A stretch of 64,000 bases of DNA from Lophius americanus (GCA_037951165.1 JBBDHG010000102.1:88501-152500); one strand, 5' to 3'; counted from the stretch's first letter, positions 1 to 24,747 are shown. The notes: generated by a model from the letters alone, not told the origin. Numbers and translations are program-made.

Positions 1-150
1 AGGAGTGAGTGTGAGCACGATTGGTTGTGTCTGCCGGCCTATGAGGATCTGGTGACTCCAGGGTGAACCACGCCTCTGGCCCAATGTCAGCTGGGATAGG
101 CTCTAGTCCGTCACGATCCTGAACAGGATAAGCGGTTGCAGAAAATGAAG
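1..150 (+). repeat. Dispersed teleost repeat, 3' tail
   Basis: The segment carries the familiar teleost interspersed-repeat wording 'cccaatgtcagctgggatag' and 'gaacaggataagcggttgca', ending in an A-rich 'gaaaatgaag' tail. From memory this resembles the 3' end of a non-LTR element or its SINE, but the exact family cannot be named by eye. The rest of the stretch up to about 640 shows no gene or strong structure. Confidence 0.6.
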
Positions 151-649
151 AAATTATATTTAGTAAATCCATGTGTGAATATTTAGTTATCCAGTGGTTC
201 CCTTGAACACGGAAAACAAATTCTTTCTTACATTTTTGGTTTCATGCATGTCAGCATCAGTTCTTCAACATCCAGCATTCACACCCGAAGGTTCTTCAGA
301 AACTGTGTTCTCTAATAAATATTAATGAGCACTGATTGAGGATGCATCACGTGAGGGCAGGCAGGAAGACTGAACCTTACAATTCACACAACCTGACGTT
401 CTGATTTGACAGAAACAAGAAAGGGTCTGATTGGAGGAGAGGTGAAAACTGAAACAAGGGCTATTATTGGAAGTGGGCCCCCTGTGGGTCAGAGGCAGTA
501 CCGCTGGTCTAGAACGGGAGAGGAAACAGAACTATAGAAACATTTGGGTCTTCTTCATTGGATCCAACCCCAGACGAACTTTGAGCTGAAGGCGGGGACG
601 TCAGTGGGATGTGAAGACAGAACCTGCAGAGGACTGAGGGTTGATGGGT

Positions 650-655
650 TTTATT
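650..655 (-). terminator. poly(A) signal of eif1ax
   Basis: AATAAA on the minus strand (tttatt on plus), about 300 nt beyond the eif1ax stop codon at 953. No other canonical signal lies nearer. Confidence 0.5.
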
Positions 656-952
656 GGACTCTTGTGAACATAAATACATTTTAACGTCTGCAGTCAGTGA
701 GAAGAAAACGGCGTCAGAGCCTCAGAGCCAACCAGCTCCTGTCCAATCCATCATCATCATTGGCAGAAACGGCGGTCTGATGCCGTTTTCTCCCCTACAT
801 CACAGAAAATAAACGTCAAACGTCCTGGAGGTCCAGAACCGGAATTGGGTCTGTGTGGGCGGGCTTGGTGATAGATTTGTTATCGGTGCAGCGAATCGGA
901 TCAAAATGTCCCAGTCGGAAAAATCCCAGCGCCGTCCTCCAGCAGCAGCGCC

Positions 953-3900
953 TTAGATCTGCAGAGGGTTAAAGACATCATGAGAAAAAGTTCATAACTT
1001 CTTCACAGGTGGTCGATGGGAGTCATCACTGACAGTTGATGACATCATCACTCTCAGTTGAGGACACCAGAGACGGTTAATAATAATAATAATAATAATA
1101 CATTTAATTTATAATGCACTTTACATTTGGATCAAATCTCAAAGTGCTACAAAGCAAAAGCAGATAAAAGCAAATGGCATCCTCAGATGACATGACTTTG
1201 GAATTTCTATACTCAATGTTTTGATTTGATGTCATTAATAATGCTCACTTCATCAATGTCCTCGTCATCATCGCCAATGTCATCAAACTGGATCTCATCA
1301 TCGTCTCCAGGTCCGAAGGTGTCCGTCTCATTGATTTTAGCTGTTGGGGTGGGGAAGTGTTGTCAGGTGACTGTAGATAACCACTGACGTAATGTGTGGA
1401 AGGCATTGCTGTGGAACTCACCGTGCTCTGGCAGCTCTCCATACGCCTTCAGACTGCGAGCTTCATCGGCATTGTACTTTAGGATGACATCGGCTTTGTT
1501 GTCCTGCAAACAGGACTCAGGGTCATCAACCAATCACACGAGGGTGAGAGGTCACAGATGCCTCTATCACCTCAAACAATGAATAATCTACTTCCTGGAC
1601 AGCTAATATAATAGCATAGTATAATATGGGATGGACACCTTCAGACCAGCAAAGTCTGAAGGTGTCCACGCTAAAGCGATCTCACACAAAGACATGAAGT
1701 CCAAGAGTGGTTTCTTTTCCTGACTCGTAGGAGATTAGGGCGGGGAGATTAATTGTAAAAACACCCCAAACAATACAGCAGTTGTCCAGCATGTTAAGTC
1801 ATAACACTGGCTTCAGCAAATCTTGCTAGCTTAGCTTGAGTTTGTTACTACGAGTGAGGCCTGGTGCTTTAAAAGTGTGGCCTTATGAGTTTTGTGTATG
1901 GTGCCTTGGGGGAGTATAAAAATTGCTATGTGCTAACCTAGCTTAGGCCTGCACTACACTAAGAGCTATGTTAGCGCTTAGTAGGAGGTTTAGTGAATTG
2001 CTGGAGAGCTAACATTACAAACCATCGTTCGTTATGTCATAGGGTTAAGCTTTTTTCTTTCTACCAATTTATTTCTCCGGCGCTTCAAAATGGCTACTAA
2101 ACTCTTTCTCTCGTAAGCCTCAGGTCATGCTCTGACGTCGTGATGTAGTCCGTGTTTTGCTAGCTACTCGTTGCAAACTGGATCAACTCTCTACAACGCA
2201 CTTTAAAAAATGTAAGTTATTACAATAATTATTACTGGTCACTTTGTCTCCTCTCACATGTCACCCAACCCGATGAAGGGAGGTAAACGAGGGGATAACC
2301 TATCTTTGAGTGCGAACAGATGTTCACTCTGCCTAAGATTTGGGGAGGTTAACCGTCTTATGACTATAATTATATTCAGGCCGCCTGGATCTATTTGATT
2401 TTATGATTTTAGAATTGTCAAAAAATGTGCAATGGGTGCTTCTGCCTCTTTTTCCAAGATAACTTTAACATTCAATATCTGGCAGTTGTTCAATAATACT
2501 GTGTGTTTTTGGCAATAAGAGTTTAAAGGGGAAAAAGACAAATAACGTATTTGGATTTTTCAACTTTACAACAGGATAAAAACTATGAAATGACCTGAAC
2601 AAACAATTTCACATGAACAATTAGAACTTTGAACTATTTTACATATATACAAAAAGAAAGTGTCAGTCCTAGCCTTTAGTTTCTTTTTTCTGCCTTTTTT
2701 TACAACAAATGTTTTTACCTGCTGTGGTCGTCCCTGCAGCAGTTTCTCCTTCGCTCCCTCTCACTCAACTCAAAGCTAAAGGCCGATGTTCCCTCGCTCA
2801 TCATATCCTTACCGTAACGTCTAGTCTATCATACGCCATCGGAAAGCTCTTGTTCTTTACCTTCAGAAACCGTTTGAATTTTTTCGATTTGTAAAAAACG
2901 TTCAGGAGTTACGGTACTGGGAAGCTCATGTTAGAAATGTGTGACACGCGGGTGAATCTTCGTATTGTACTGTCATTACAGTTGGCCACCATACTGACTA
3001 GTATATGCTAGTATATGCAAAGCTCCATTTCTCTGCTTTCTGGTAGTTTTTGAATTTTTCTGTTTGTAAAAAGGCACAACCAACCGTAGATGGACACGAT
3101 TAAATGTAGAAAAACACAAGTACTGGTAAGGAACATCTATACGTTTAATGTGAATGTGAACACAGATTGCGATCTCTTTACAATTAATGCTTCAACCTTG
3201 GTATGAAGGTGACTGGTTACCAGGTGGTAGATCTGAGAGAAGTGAGTTTGAGTTGCTCCAGTCGGATGGTGGAGAATATATATGAATAATATCAAATAAA
3301 TAGTATAGGGGCACAGATTTTCTTGGCCGATCATCAATTTTTCTAAATTCTGACTGGTCGAATCCTTTTTTCTTGAAGGTTAGGGTTAGGGTTAGCCTAA
3401 CCCATGCTAACTATTGAACCAAGGTCAGAGGCATGCTATCTATGCTAACCAATGAGCCAGGGTTTGTCAGTAGCATTCTAACTATTCTAACACTCACCAT
3501 GATATTCCTGAATATTTCTTGAAGGCACCATAATTGACAGCATACCAACAAACATACAGCAGGCTCATGGCTGGTTCTGCTCACTAGCTTTAGCCACTCT
3601 GCTAACGTTAGCTTCTTGAAACATTGCTATGTTGAATCGGCCACATTCAGACCGACTGACCGATCAGATCAAACTACTCTCTACCCCCGGCGGCGAACGT
3701 TCGGTGCTGTGGGTTTATTATTAATATTGCATGATGAGAATCAGCAGCTGTTTCAGGTATGGGGGATAATTATAGAAAATGCATCCAGTGAAAGAGTCAT
3801 GTGATCCACCAACACACCTGGTAGTCTCTGAGTCCCACCAGGATGATGTCTGACGTGTTGATCCAGACCTGCAGGACACCAGAACCAAAACCAGGTTAGA

Positions 3901-6749
3901 GACCTTCATCAAACGCTGATGGAGCGGTCAGCTGATGGGTCGGACCTTTTACCTTTTTCCGGAGCTTTCCTCTGATGTGGCAGAGTCGTTTGGTTCCATC
4001 AAAGCACATGGCCTCCAGACGTCCGTTGCCCAGCATCTTGATCACCTGAGCGTATTCTGGAGATAAAGGCCAGAGGTCAGAGACCACAGACAGGTCAAAC
4101 ACGACAACATGACGTTGAGGACATGACGAAGCCCATGGAGAATGTGTTCATTGATGACTGCATGTAATACATCTGCTACGGACCCAGCCCCCCGCTGATC
4201 CAGAAACAGACTAAGACAGGGTCCGACCCACGATTCAATGAGCAGGATAAGGTATTGAGATGCACACACACAAAGTCAGATCACTTTGAGACCCAGAATC
4301 TAAAGGAGATCCTGACTGATGTAAACACAGTCACTGACGATGAACTACATCAAACTGGACCAGTACCAGGACTCTCACCCTGTCCATCCTCCTTGAACAC
4401 CAGCTCCCTCTTCTCAGACTCATTCTCATTCTTTCCACGCCGCCGATTCTTTCCTCCTTTCCCTATGAACGCAAAAAAACAGTGTTAATGGGACAGTTAG
4501 CTGGGGTGGAGCTTGAGGAACAGTTAGTCGAGGTGGAGCTTGAGGAACAGTTAGTCGAGGTGGAGCTTGAGGAACAGTTAGCCGAGGTGGGTCCTGGGGG
4601 AGCAGTTAGCTGAGGTGGTCCTGGGGTAGGAGTTAGCTGAGGTGGTCCTGGAGGAACAGTTAGCTGAGGGGGCACTGGTGGAGCAGCTAGCTGAGGTGGT
4701 CCTGGTGGAGCAGCTAGCTGAGGTGGTCCTTGAAGAACAGTTAGCTGAGGTGGTTCTGGTGGAACAGATAGCTGAGGGGGTCCTGGAGGGACAGTTAGCT
4801 CATGTGGATTGCGGTCAACCAGATATGGCAAGTCCTTTTGGAGTACATTGCGCACCAGAGACAAATAGCGATCCATTTGTCCAGTCGGGGCTGGGGGACA
4901 TCCGATGAAGCTTATTTTCCAGAGACAGTTTTTATTGTCATTATTTCATGTCTGTTAGCATATTTTTCTTCACTCTGCATTCATGGCTGATTAACAGCAG
5001 CAGCAGACGGACCAGCTGGAGGTCATAAAAGTTGGATTTTATGGCCAAATATCAGTTTATATTTGCATTTAACTGGGTCTTTATTTATTCTAATATCAGT
5101 TCATGGGTTTGATTAACAAAAGCCAGAGGTTGTTGTTAATCAAACAATAAAAATAATAATATTATTACTGCTTTTTCTGTTTTATTTCATTATGTTTGGT
5201 TGATAATGATGATGATATATTAAATAAATTATTTTCATGATAAGTTTTTTGTTAAATATTCAATAATAAATGAATATTATAAGTGAACAAAACAAGAGCA
5301 GTTGGATTATATATATTCTTATAGGTTAAATTTACTATTTCTGTTTTTGTCACAAACGAATATATAATTGCTGTTTGTGACAAAATTATATTCATTTGAG
5401 GTTGAAATAACTTAAATTGAGATCCGTTACTTATTACTTATTATACTGGCTCATAGTATTTTTATCATTATGCTATTCTGTGCACCAAACTAGGGTTATA
5501 ATGTTTCCTATACTGTGGCACTACTAAGGCGGCTCGCCCCAGTAAATAAAATCTGAATTTCTTTTTCGCAAAGAGGCTGCAGTTACATTTTGTCCTTTTC
5601 TACTCTCCCTGAACGTTAGCGTTCGTTTTAGCAGATAAAAGGTTCTTCAAATGAGGGACAAAGGTTTCCAGGTGCAGTCTGAATGTGTATCGCTTCAAAA
5701 CAATGTGGAAAACCCATTAGCGCATGGCCCGTTAGCTTAATGCTAACATTTAAAGGACATTTACACACACACGCTAACGGAATTAGCATTTATGGCTCGA
5801 ACATAATCAAACAATAAACAAGTATACACAAATACACTATTTCACTTTGGTATATTTGTCGGTAATACTTGGGAAAGCATTTAACGAGATGATGATCTGA
5901 TTTTTTTAATGATAAAGAAGCAAACCACGGAGCCACTAAGGCTGAAAGATCAGTGAGTAACGTGTTATGTATGACACATGAATATACACACAGTATTAAG
6001 AGGTTATCAGTGGGGTTCTCTCAACCAAAATAAAGAGATAAGTGAATAAAGAAATAAAATACCAGCAAACCAATCTTTCAATTGATAGCTCTCTGACAGT
6101 TGGCGTTATCTGTCTAAGTTACAATCCATTAAACTAAACATTCAGGGTTCGGAGGGGTAGACTAGGGTCGGAGACCAAAGGTTAAATTATGTGGATCTCA
6201 CCCTCATGAAATATTGTCTTAAATTAATCAAATGAAAATATTTAACAGAGAGCTGATTGCTCTGATTTGATTTTTACTATTGTTCTGATGAGATGGAGAT
6301 TCAACAGGAGGAATTTTCGCAGTCATCGTCACAGAGTCAGTCCACCAGAGGGAATAGAACCCACAACCTAGGTGAATTCCTTCACTCTGACAGGAATGGA
6401 TGAAATCATAGATGAGATGAACCCTCCGGTGTCATCATAGGTGCGGTTTGTTTGGCGACCCGAAGAAGGGGTAAGATGACGTCATCAAGCGGGGTTTGCC
6501 AATTACCCTTTAAGCTTTTAGCTACATTAAATCTAGCAAGTATAGGCAAGAGTTCGTGGACTCTTTCTAACATGACGCATTGTACTGTTACCTTAGCTTC
6601 ACTATGGTCAGCCCTAACGTCGGTACCAGGTCGGCTAGCCTCTGATGCTAGCTGGTTAGCTTGTGTCACGTTGTCCCTGCGTGTCTCCAAGCGGGCTCGC
6701 ATGTTTTCCGCAGAGCCGTTTCCTTTTTCTCACCTTTATTCTTGGGCAT
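953..6749 (-). CDS. eif1ax: Eukaryotic translation initiation factor 1A (X type)
   Basis: eIF1A binds the 40S subunit A site and works with eIF1 in scanning and start-codon selection. Seven coding exons are read on the minus strand: 6734-6749, 4379-4462, 3953-4056, 3818-3868, 1422-1503, 1249-1340 and 953-958. They total 435 nt, or 144 residues, which equals the human length. The start [15 protein letters not shown], the OB-fold core [18 protein letters not shown], the [12 protein letters not shown] strand and the acidic tail ending DDDEDIDEI are all visible. The first coding exon has only 16 nt, and the last encodes just Ile and the stop after a clear CTGCAG acceptor. Intron 1 holds a 27-bp minisatellite and AT-rich sequence. 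The last intron holds an L2 tail. The ATG lies about 130 nt from an NRF-1-like site. Identification is firm; the assignment to the X-type paralogue rests on length and linkage to rps6ka3. Confidence 0.95.
1079..1175 (-). mobile_element. L2-type LINE 3' tail fragment
   Basis: On the minus strand this reads as the same 3' end found at 44768-44866 and 52155-52246: 'gcactttgagatttgatcca', then 'aaatgtaaagtgcattataa', then a (TTA)n tail. Only the last 100 bp or so of the element is present. It lies in the last intron of eif1ax. Confidence 0.8.
3403..3512 (+). repeat. Arm of a long-range inverted duplicate (partner 7107-7218)
   Basis: About 110 bp, rich in 'gctaac' words and ending at 'catgatattcctgaa', is nearly identical to the reverse complement of 7107-7218, with only a few differences. 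It lies in eif1ax intron 4. It may be two insertions of one transposable element in opposite orientation; no terminal repeats were recognised. Confidence 0.75.
4490..4810. repeat. 27-bp minisatellite in eif1ax intron 1
   Basis: About 11 imperfect copies of a 27-bp unit built on 'gctgaggtggtcctggtgga'. As 27 is a multiple of three, it leaves a proline-rich frame open on the minus strand (APPGPPQL repeats), which is not taken as coding. The array ends 30-odd bp before the exon 2 acceptor. The rest of intron 1 (4811-6733) is AT-rich and shows no gene. Confidence 0.85.
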
Positions 6750-6880
6750 CTTCCCTCAGGTCTTCGTTCTTGTACTGGTCTCGGTCTCACCGTATGTCGT
6801 TTGGCGGCAGCTGATCTCGATCCGAACCAGAATACGTCCGCCGGGTTGCAAGCTAGTCTCTGAGGGAAAGAGCCGTCTGA

Positions 6881-6890
6881 GCATGCGCAG
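6881..6890. promoter_or_regulatory. NRF-1-like site upstream of eif1ax
   Basis: gcatgcgcag, close to the palindromic NRF-1 consensus (TGCGCATGCGC), lies about 130 bp upstream of the eif1ax ATG. It fits a TATA-less housekeeping promoter. The site is seen; its function is inferred. Confidence 0.45.
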
Positions 6891-6976
6891 ATATTCAAAT
6901 CTACAATACTTTATTGACAAGTCTTCTGTACACAGTTATACTAACAGTAATATATATGAACATTTACATTCGTTTC

Positions 6977-7007
6977 CTAACAGCCGTTATCAGATAACGG
7001 CTGTTAG
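6977..7007. repeat. Perfect 14-bp hairpin
   Basis: CTAACAGCCGTTAT, a CAG loop, then ATAACGGCTGTTAG: 14 bp perfectly paired around 3 nt. It lies upstream of eif1ax in the intergenic region. It could be the end of a small DNA transposon or a cruciform-forming site; no larger element boundary was seen. Confidence 0.8.
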
Positions 7008-7106
7008 CTGTTGCTTTCTGGATGTCTTCTTCAGCCACTGACTTGGTTTCGTAACATTTGTTAGTACGTCAGTTGTTGAGCTGCATACAAGGCGGCAATA
7101 GCTGAC

Positions 7107-7218
7107 TTCAGGAATATCATGGTGAGTGTTAGAATAGTTAGAATGCTACTGACAACCCCTGGCTCATTGGTTAGCATAGATAGCATGCTTCTGACCTTGG
7201 TTTAATAGTAAGCATGAT
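7107..7218 (-). repeat. Arm of a long-range inverted duplicate (partner 3403-3512)
   Basis: This is the reverse-complement partner of 3403-3512, starting 'ttcaggaatatcatggtgag'. The two arms are about 3.6 kb apart and flank the first exons of eif1ax. Degenerate tandem copies of the same motif follow to about 7350. Confidence 0.75.
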
Positions 7219-7579
7219 TAACATTCTACTAACTAATATCGATTCAATGGTTAGAATAATGAGCATACTACATACCAATCCCTTGTCCAATGGTTAGCAT
7301 GCTACCTACTGTCTTTATTGGTTCAATGGTTAGCACACGAAGCATGCTACTGGCCAACCCTTGATTTTTCCAGTTTATTTAGTTTGTTGTTGTAAGAAGT
7401 TTCAAATCTAGAACAATCTATGACAAATAAAGAGGTAATCCTTGGTGAAACCAGAACTCACTGGAAACCGGCTTCAGGATCCCCCCACACCCCAGATGAG
7501 CCGGAGAGGGTTGCAGGTGTCGGGCTTCATTGACAAAATAAATATCTAGGAGCCATTGGCTCTTATACCCAAAGTATTT

Positions 7580-7645
7580 TAGAGCTTTGAAATTTGATCA
7601 AAGTGTAAAGTGCGTTGTAAATTAAATGTATTACTACTACTAAGG
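7580..7645 (+). mobile_element. L2-type LINE 3' tail fragment (diverged)
   Basis: 'gagctttgaaatttgatcaa' followed by 'agtgtaaagtgcgttgtaaa' and a (TAC/TAA)n tail matches the L2 3' end seen elsewhere in the window with several substitutions. Confidence 0.65.
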
Positions 7646-8758
7646 AGCCAAATGAAAATCTCAGGAGCCAAAATGTATCGATGTCTGAGTACAACGTCAA
7701 ATGTCTGCCTTAACCTTTTCTTTCCCTTCAGTACTGTCTTCCTTTGTTTTACCTGTGTCCCGGTGTGCACAATTAATTCTTTACACCATATGTGTCATCT
7801 CCAATATGCCGCAATCTTGTTACCCTAAATACATAAATTATATATCAAATTTTTATTGAACTATGTACAAGTAGTTGCTTCCTGCTTACTCAGGTTGAGT
7901 CTGTATCTATGTCTGTATCCCACCCCCCACAACAATACAATCCTGGCATTGTTGTGTTTTTTACTTGCATCATGCTTCTTTTTTTTTTTTAATAATTTGA
8001 ACCGGTAGCAAGCCCCGCTTGAAATTTTTGCTTGTATGTATCAGTGTTTCCCACAGGATTTAGAACACCAGATGTTCTAGGGGGTCCGGGGACATGCTCC
8101 CTGGAAGGAATTTTTGTATCGTTTACAGTTAAATGCTTCAATCTGCTGCCATATCAAGAAGCTAGAGCTACGATGAACTTTGTGCTTTTTAAACATTTTT
8201 TTACTCTAGCAGACAATCTGATCTAATCACCAACACATTGGTTGTATTAATATGAATAGTGACATCACTAACCCTGCCGAAGCCAACAGTAAACATTTGT
8301 TTGATTTGATTTGTTGTTCACACTGAAGTATTATAAGTCACTTTTTAGGAATGATGTAAGTGGAAAACACTGAATTTAATGCATATGTGCGTCTGAATGG
8401 TCGTGACTGGCAGAAAAAAACAGGTCGCAAAATTAAAAGCTTTGGTGCACTTGCGACCATTTCCATCACTATTTGAAGCCCTGAACAACCAAGAGTTTCC
8501 ACTAAACCCACTTCCCCAAATACCCCCCACTTTGTTGTTACCGCCAAGAGAGGTTAAGTTTTGACTGCTGTTATTTTGTTTGCCTGTGAGCATATTGCGT
8601 GAAAATTACATAACAGATTTGAATACAATTTTACCCAGAGGTTGGTTTTGGTATATCCTGGAGACTATTGAATTTTGGTGGCGTTACGTGTTTTTCCGCC
8701 ATTTAAATAAAATTAAAGTAATAAACTGTTTGTAGTAGGACCAGTGAACTGAACAGAG

Positions 8759-8826
8759 ATGCTGAAGTGGAAGGCATACCTCTCAAATAGTTTGAGAGTC
8801 ACCCAGAGAGTTTGTTGGAGTTGTCG
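8759..8826 (+). other. Candidate first exon of the zinc-finger gene
   Basis: An open 68-nt stretch from an ATG ends at a consensus donor (TCG|GTAAGT). Joined to an AG just before 9181 or 9193 it enters the zinc-finger frame; joined to the stronger acceptor before 9149 it does not. The same stretch is homologous to about 51178-51300, so it may be part of a dispersed element, or a 5' UTR exon, rather than coding sequence. Confidence 0.3.
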
Positions 8827-9192
8827 GTAAGTCTTGAGGATGGCGGTAACGCCGACATTAATGGATTATTAAGTCATCCGAAATCCAGGGCTCGGTTTGA
8901 CCTTGCCCCTTTGATGTTTTATACTGGACAGTAACAGGAAATCCCAAATGTCTGTTTAAGAGGAAGAAAAACGTACGGTCAGAGGTAGCTTTTACTCCTT
9001 GGCACAGGTTTGCGTTCTCGAGTGTTTTTTTTTTCGGTTTAGTTTGTTGTTTTCAGTTTATCCTCTGGTTTTCCGATGCAGGGAGCGTCAGGTGTGAGAC
9101 CTCTCTTGTTGTGCGGGGATGACATCATCCATGTTTGTCTTTTGACAGACATCTCCTGAATTCCAGGCGGTTAGACGCAGTGCTGCGTGCAG

Positions 9193-9972
9193 ATTGAAGC
9201 CTGGAACCCCGGACAGCGCTGAAGGGCTGGACCAGATAACGGTGGTGAGAATCGATGAAACACAGATCCAGGACCAGTCGCATGAGGAGGCGGAGGAAGA
9301 GGAGAGCGTGTTTGTAATCAAGTACTCAAATGCTGAGGAGAGTGCCATGGCACCTGTACCAATGACAGCAAGGCAGAGAAGGAAGCTGGCGGAGGAGGTG
9401 AAGCGGGATGTCCTAAACAACAGGAGCGTCTTGGAGCTGGGCGAGAACTACAGTGAGGTGAAGCAGGTGAACGGTGGTAAGCGGCTGGTGTGTCTGCTGT
9501 GTCCAGCGCCGGGTCGCGTCTTCAAGCGAGGCTCCGGACTGTCCGTCCACCTTAAAAAGATACACCAGCTGGTGAGGAAGAAGACTTTTTTCTGTACTTC
9601 CTGTCAGCAGGCAGTCCGCACACAGGTGGAGCTGGACGCACACACCAAACGCCTTGCCACAAGGATGCCGTCTTCACCTGCCGGCTCTGCTCTGAAGAGG
9701 AGGTGGGCTTCAGTGGGTCACGGCGGGGTCTGAAGGTCCACCTGGAGAAGGAGCATGAGGGCATGGTCCCGCACTGCCATGTCTGCAACAAGGGCTTCAA
9801 GTCGCTTGTGTCGTACCTCGATCACCACTTCCGACACGTGGGCCGGTCTCCATTCTACTGCGCCCGCTGCCAGATCTACGAGATGACAGAGCGCGGTCTG
9901 AGCGTCCACCTCCGGAATCACGACCTCCAGAACCACAACAGGAACAGGAAGCAGGAAGAGGAGCCTGACTAG
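9193..9972 (+). CDS. C2H2 zinc-finger protein with apparent 1-nt frameshift
   Basis: No specific orthologue is recognised. The first frame (9193 to about 9660) encodes an acidic N-terminal part (HEEAEEEESVFVIKY), a basic RQRRKLAEEVKRD stretch, then fingers starting CLLC...HLKKIH and CTSC...H. The second frame (from about 9660) continues with CRLC...HLEKEH, CHVC...HHFRH and CARC...HLRNH and stops after KQEEEPD. The frames join only if one nucleotide is missing near 9657-9661 (gccacaagg), which suggests a CCC-to-CC deletion. Five fingers in total imply nucleic-acid binding. The start is unresolved: an acceptor at 9149 or 9193, or the strong Kozak ATG at 9347 (gccATGg). An ATTAAA at 10151 may be its poly(A) signal. 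It converges on rps6ka3. Confidence 0.7.
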
Positions 9973-10150
9973 TGGCTGCTGGCGTCCAAAGCCTCCGACT
10001 CCGACCTGTGACACTCTCATCCTACAGCCAACTGAGTCAGAACCATGCCCCCTCAGATCAGACGTACTAGTAAGGCTCCACCAGCTGAGCAGATATGTCA
10101 TTGATGATGAATGAAATGTTTTTACTGTTTCTGTTTGTCAATGTTTCGTT

Positions 10151-10156
10151 ATTAAA
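10151..10156 (+). terminator. Possible poly(A) signal of the zinc-finger gene
   Basis: ATTAAA lies about 180 nt after the zinc-finger stop codon. The stretch from here to 10490, with 'gctaacattagct' words, shows no gene. Confidence 0.4.
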
Positions 10157-10492
10157 GGGATATTCCACTGATTTCAGGTTGCCATGTTTTTCTGGGGGAA
10201 TGTTAATCTGTCAATCACATGTTATCAATCTTCAACCGTTTGAACTGGAGGGTGGCACATCACGCCTCGCCTTGGCGAGCATTAGCTACATTAGCTTAAC
10301 TCTGCTGAGATTAGCTAAATATCTCAACGCGGCCAACATTAGCTCAGCTAACATTAGCTACAATGGCTCTTGTTGGGTAATGGTAGCTAACAGTAAAGTT
10401 TTTGTTTGTTGAGACAATGATCAATGATCCTGATTGGGTGGTCAAAATCATGTGACCCGTCAATCACCGGGTCGCATGACCATCAGCTGGTC

Positions 10493-10498
10493 TTTATT
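10493..10498 (-). terminator. Possible poly(A) signal of rps6ka3
   Basis: AATAAA on the minus strand, about 480 nt past the rps6ka3 stop codon. Confidence 0.4.
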
Positions 10499-10980
10499 AT
10501 TAAAACTGTCAGATGCAAAAACAGGAAGGGCTTGGGTCTATCGCAAATTTGCTTCCTTTCAGTCAGCTACACAAGGAGTAACTCCCATTAGGAAGACAGT
10601 CATGACATTACAAAGGTTAGGTGATGACATCGCTGCACACTTGCCGGCTGCCATGTTGGAGGATATGCAGCCTTTTTCTTTTTTTCTGGAGGGTTGGGGG
10701 ACTCATCAGGAAACCTGAGTATGTTCTATTTACAGAGGATAAGGTGACCCCGCAGCAGGATGTAGGGTCATTGTGATCGCAAGCTGTCGATCATCCGTGA
10801 CATCACGAAGAAGTCCAATCAGAAGAAGGGCCAATCTGCTGAGGGGAGGGGGCACGGTCCCAGTGTCCATCAGTAGTCTGTCCCATCAGACCCTGTCTGT
10901 AAAATTCGGCAAAGGTCAGGGGAGTGGCTGAAGATCAGCTGAGAGGGGGTGGGGATTGAGGTCAGAGTGGAAAGGGTGGG

Positions 10981-24026
<13,046 letters not shown>

Positions 24027-24747
24027 CTTCTTCTCTTTGAAAGTGGTTTTTTTTTTTTTTTTTTTGCAACTTCCGGTTTTGTGTATTTTCCTTTCGTCAA
24101 TTTCCCTCCAACGGCTCCTTCTCTTCCTCTTTTCTTTATTCTTCTCCCTAAAACAATTGGATCCACGTCCGGTTCCTTTTCTTCTTGGTGTCGTTAGAAA
24201 CCGAACGTCTGCAGAGCTCAACCGCGCGGTCCCTCCGAGCCGAGAAACAGTCTCTGATTCCGGATCTTCTGTGGCGCCGCGCCCGCCCTCCCACCGGAGA
24301 GACGACTCTAAGCCCCTCCCCCCTTTCGCAGTTTCCTGATGTGGATGACGGTGTCATGTTACCTTTCCGTCAGAGGCTGACGTCACTACCACGTAAAACC
24401 AGAGGGCGGGAACCTTTATATTCAAGGCTAATACGAAAGTAACTTTCATTTATGCATTTCTCTTTATTTCTGTGAATACAAGTTGTTAATAGAACGAAAT
24501 AACATGTTTGTAAAAAAAAACACATTCACTATAAACACAAAGAAAGACATTTAATTAAAACTTTAAACTTAGTGCTCAGCAGCAGGAAATTACGTAGCAT
24601 TGGCTCGGAAAACACGTTAAAAGTACCTAAAGTATACTCAGCGCAATAAATAGTTTTTTTAAAAAGCTATACAAAATAAAATAAATACAATAGTATAATT
24701 GCATGTGTGTCGCAAAACAGAAACAGGATTAATTGAAATCCTAGAGT
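24027..24747. other. rps6ka3 5' region and pdha1 3' spacer
   Basis: 24027-24420 holds the presumed rps6ka3 5' UTR and promoter, with a poly-T run at about 24050 and GC-rich sequence at about 24200-24320. From 24430 to 24747 the sequence is AT-rich without a visible gene. The two genes lie head to tail. Confidence 0.5.

Larger units (their letters stand above)
7008..8740. other. Intergenic region between eif1ax and the zinc-finger gene
   Basis: It contains the inverted-duplicate arm at 7107-7218, degenerate further copies of the 'ggttagcatgctac' motif to about 7350, an L2 tail at about 7580-7645, and otherwise AT-rich sequence. I see no exon with convincing coding content here. Confidence 0.6.

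Noticed and set aside
4463..4876. Proline-rich 137-codon ORF upstream of eif1ax exon 2
   Set aside because: It is a 27-bp minisatellite in intron 1; the eIF1A frame splices cleanly past it.
6406..6898. Several ORFs around eif1ax exon 1 on both strands
   Set aside because: They do not match any family I know and overlap the true 16-nt first coding exon and promoter region.
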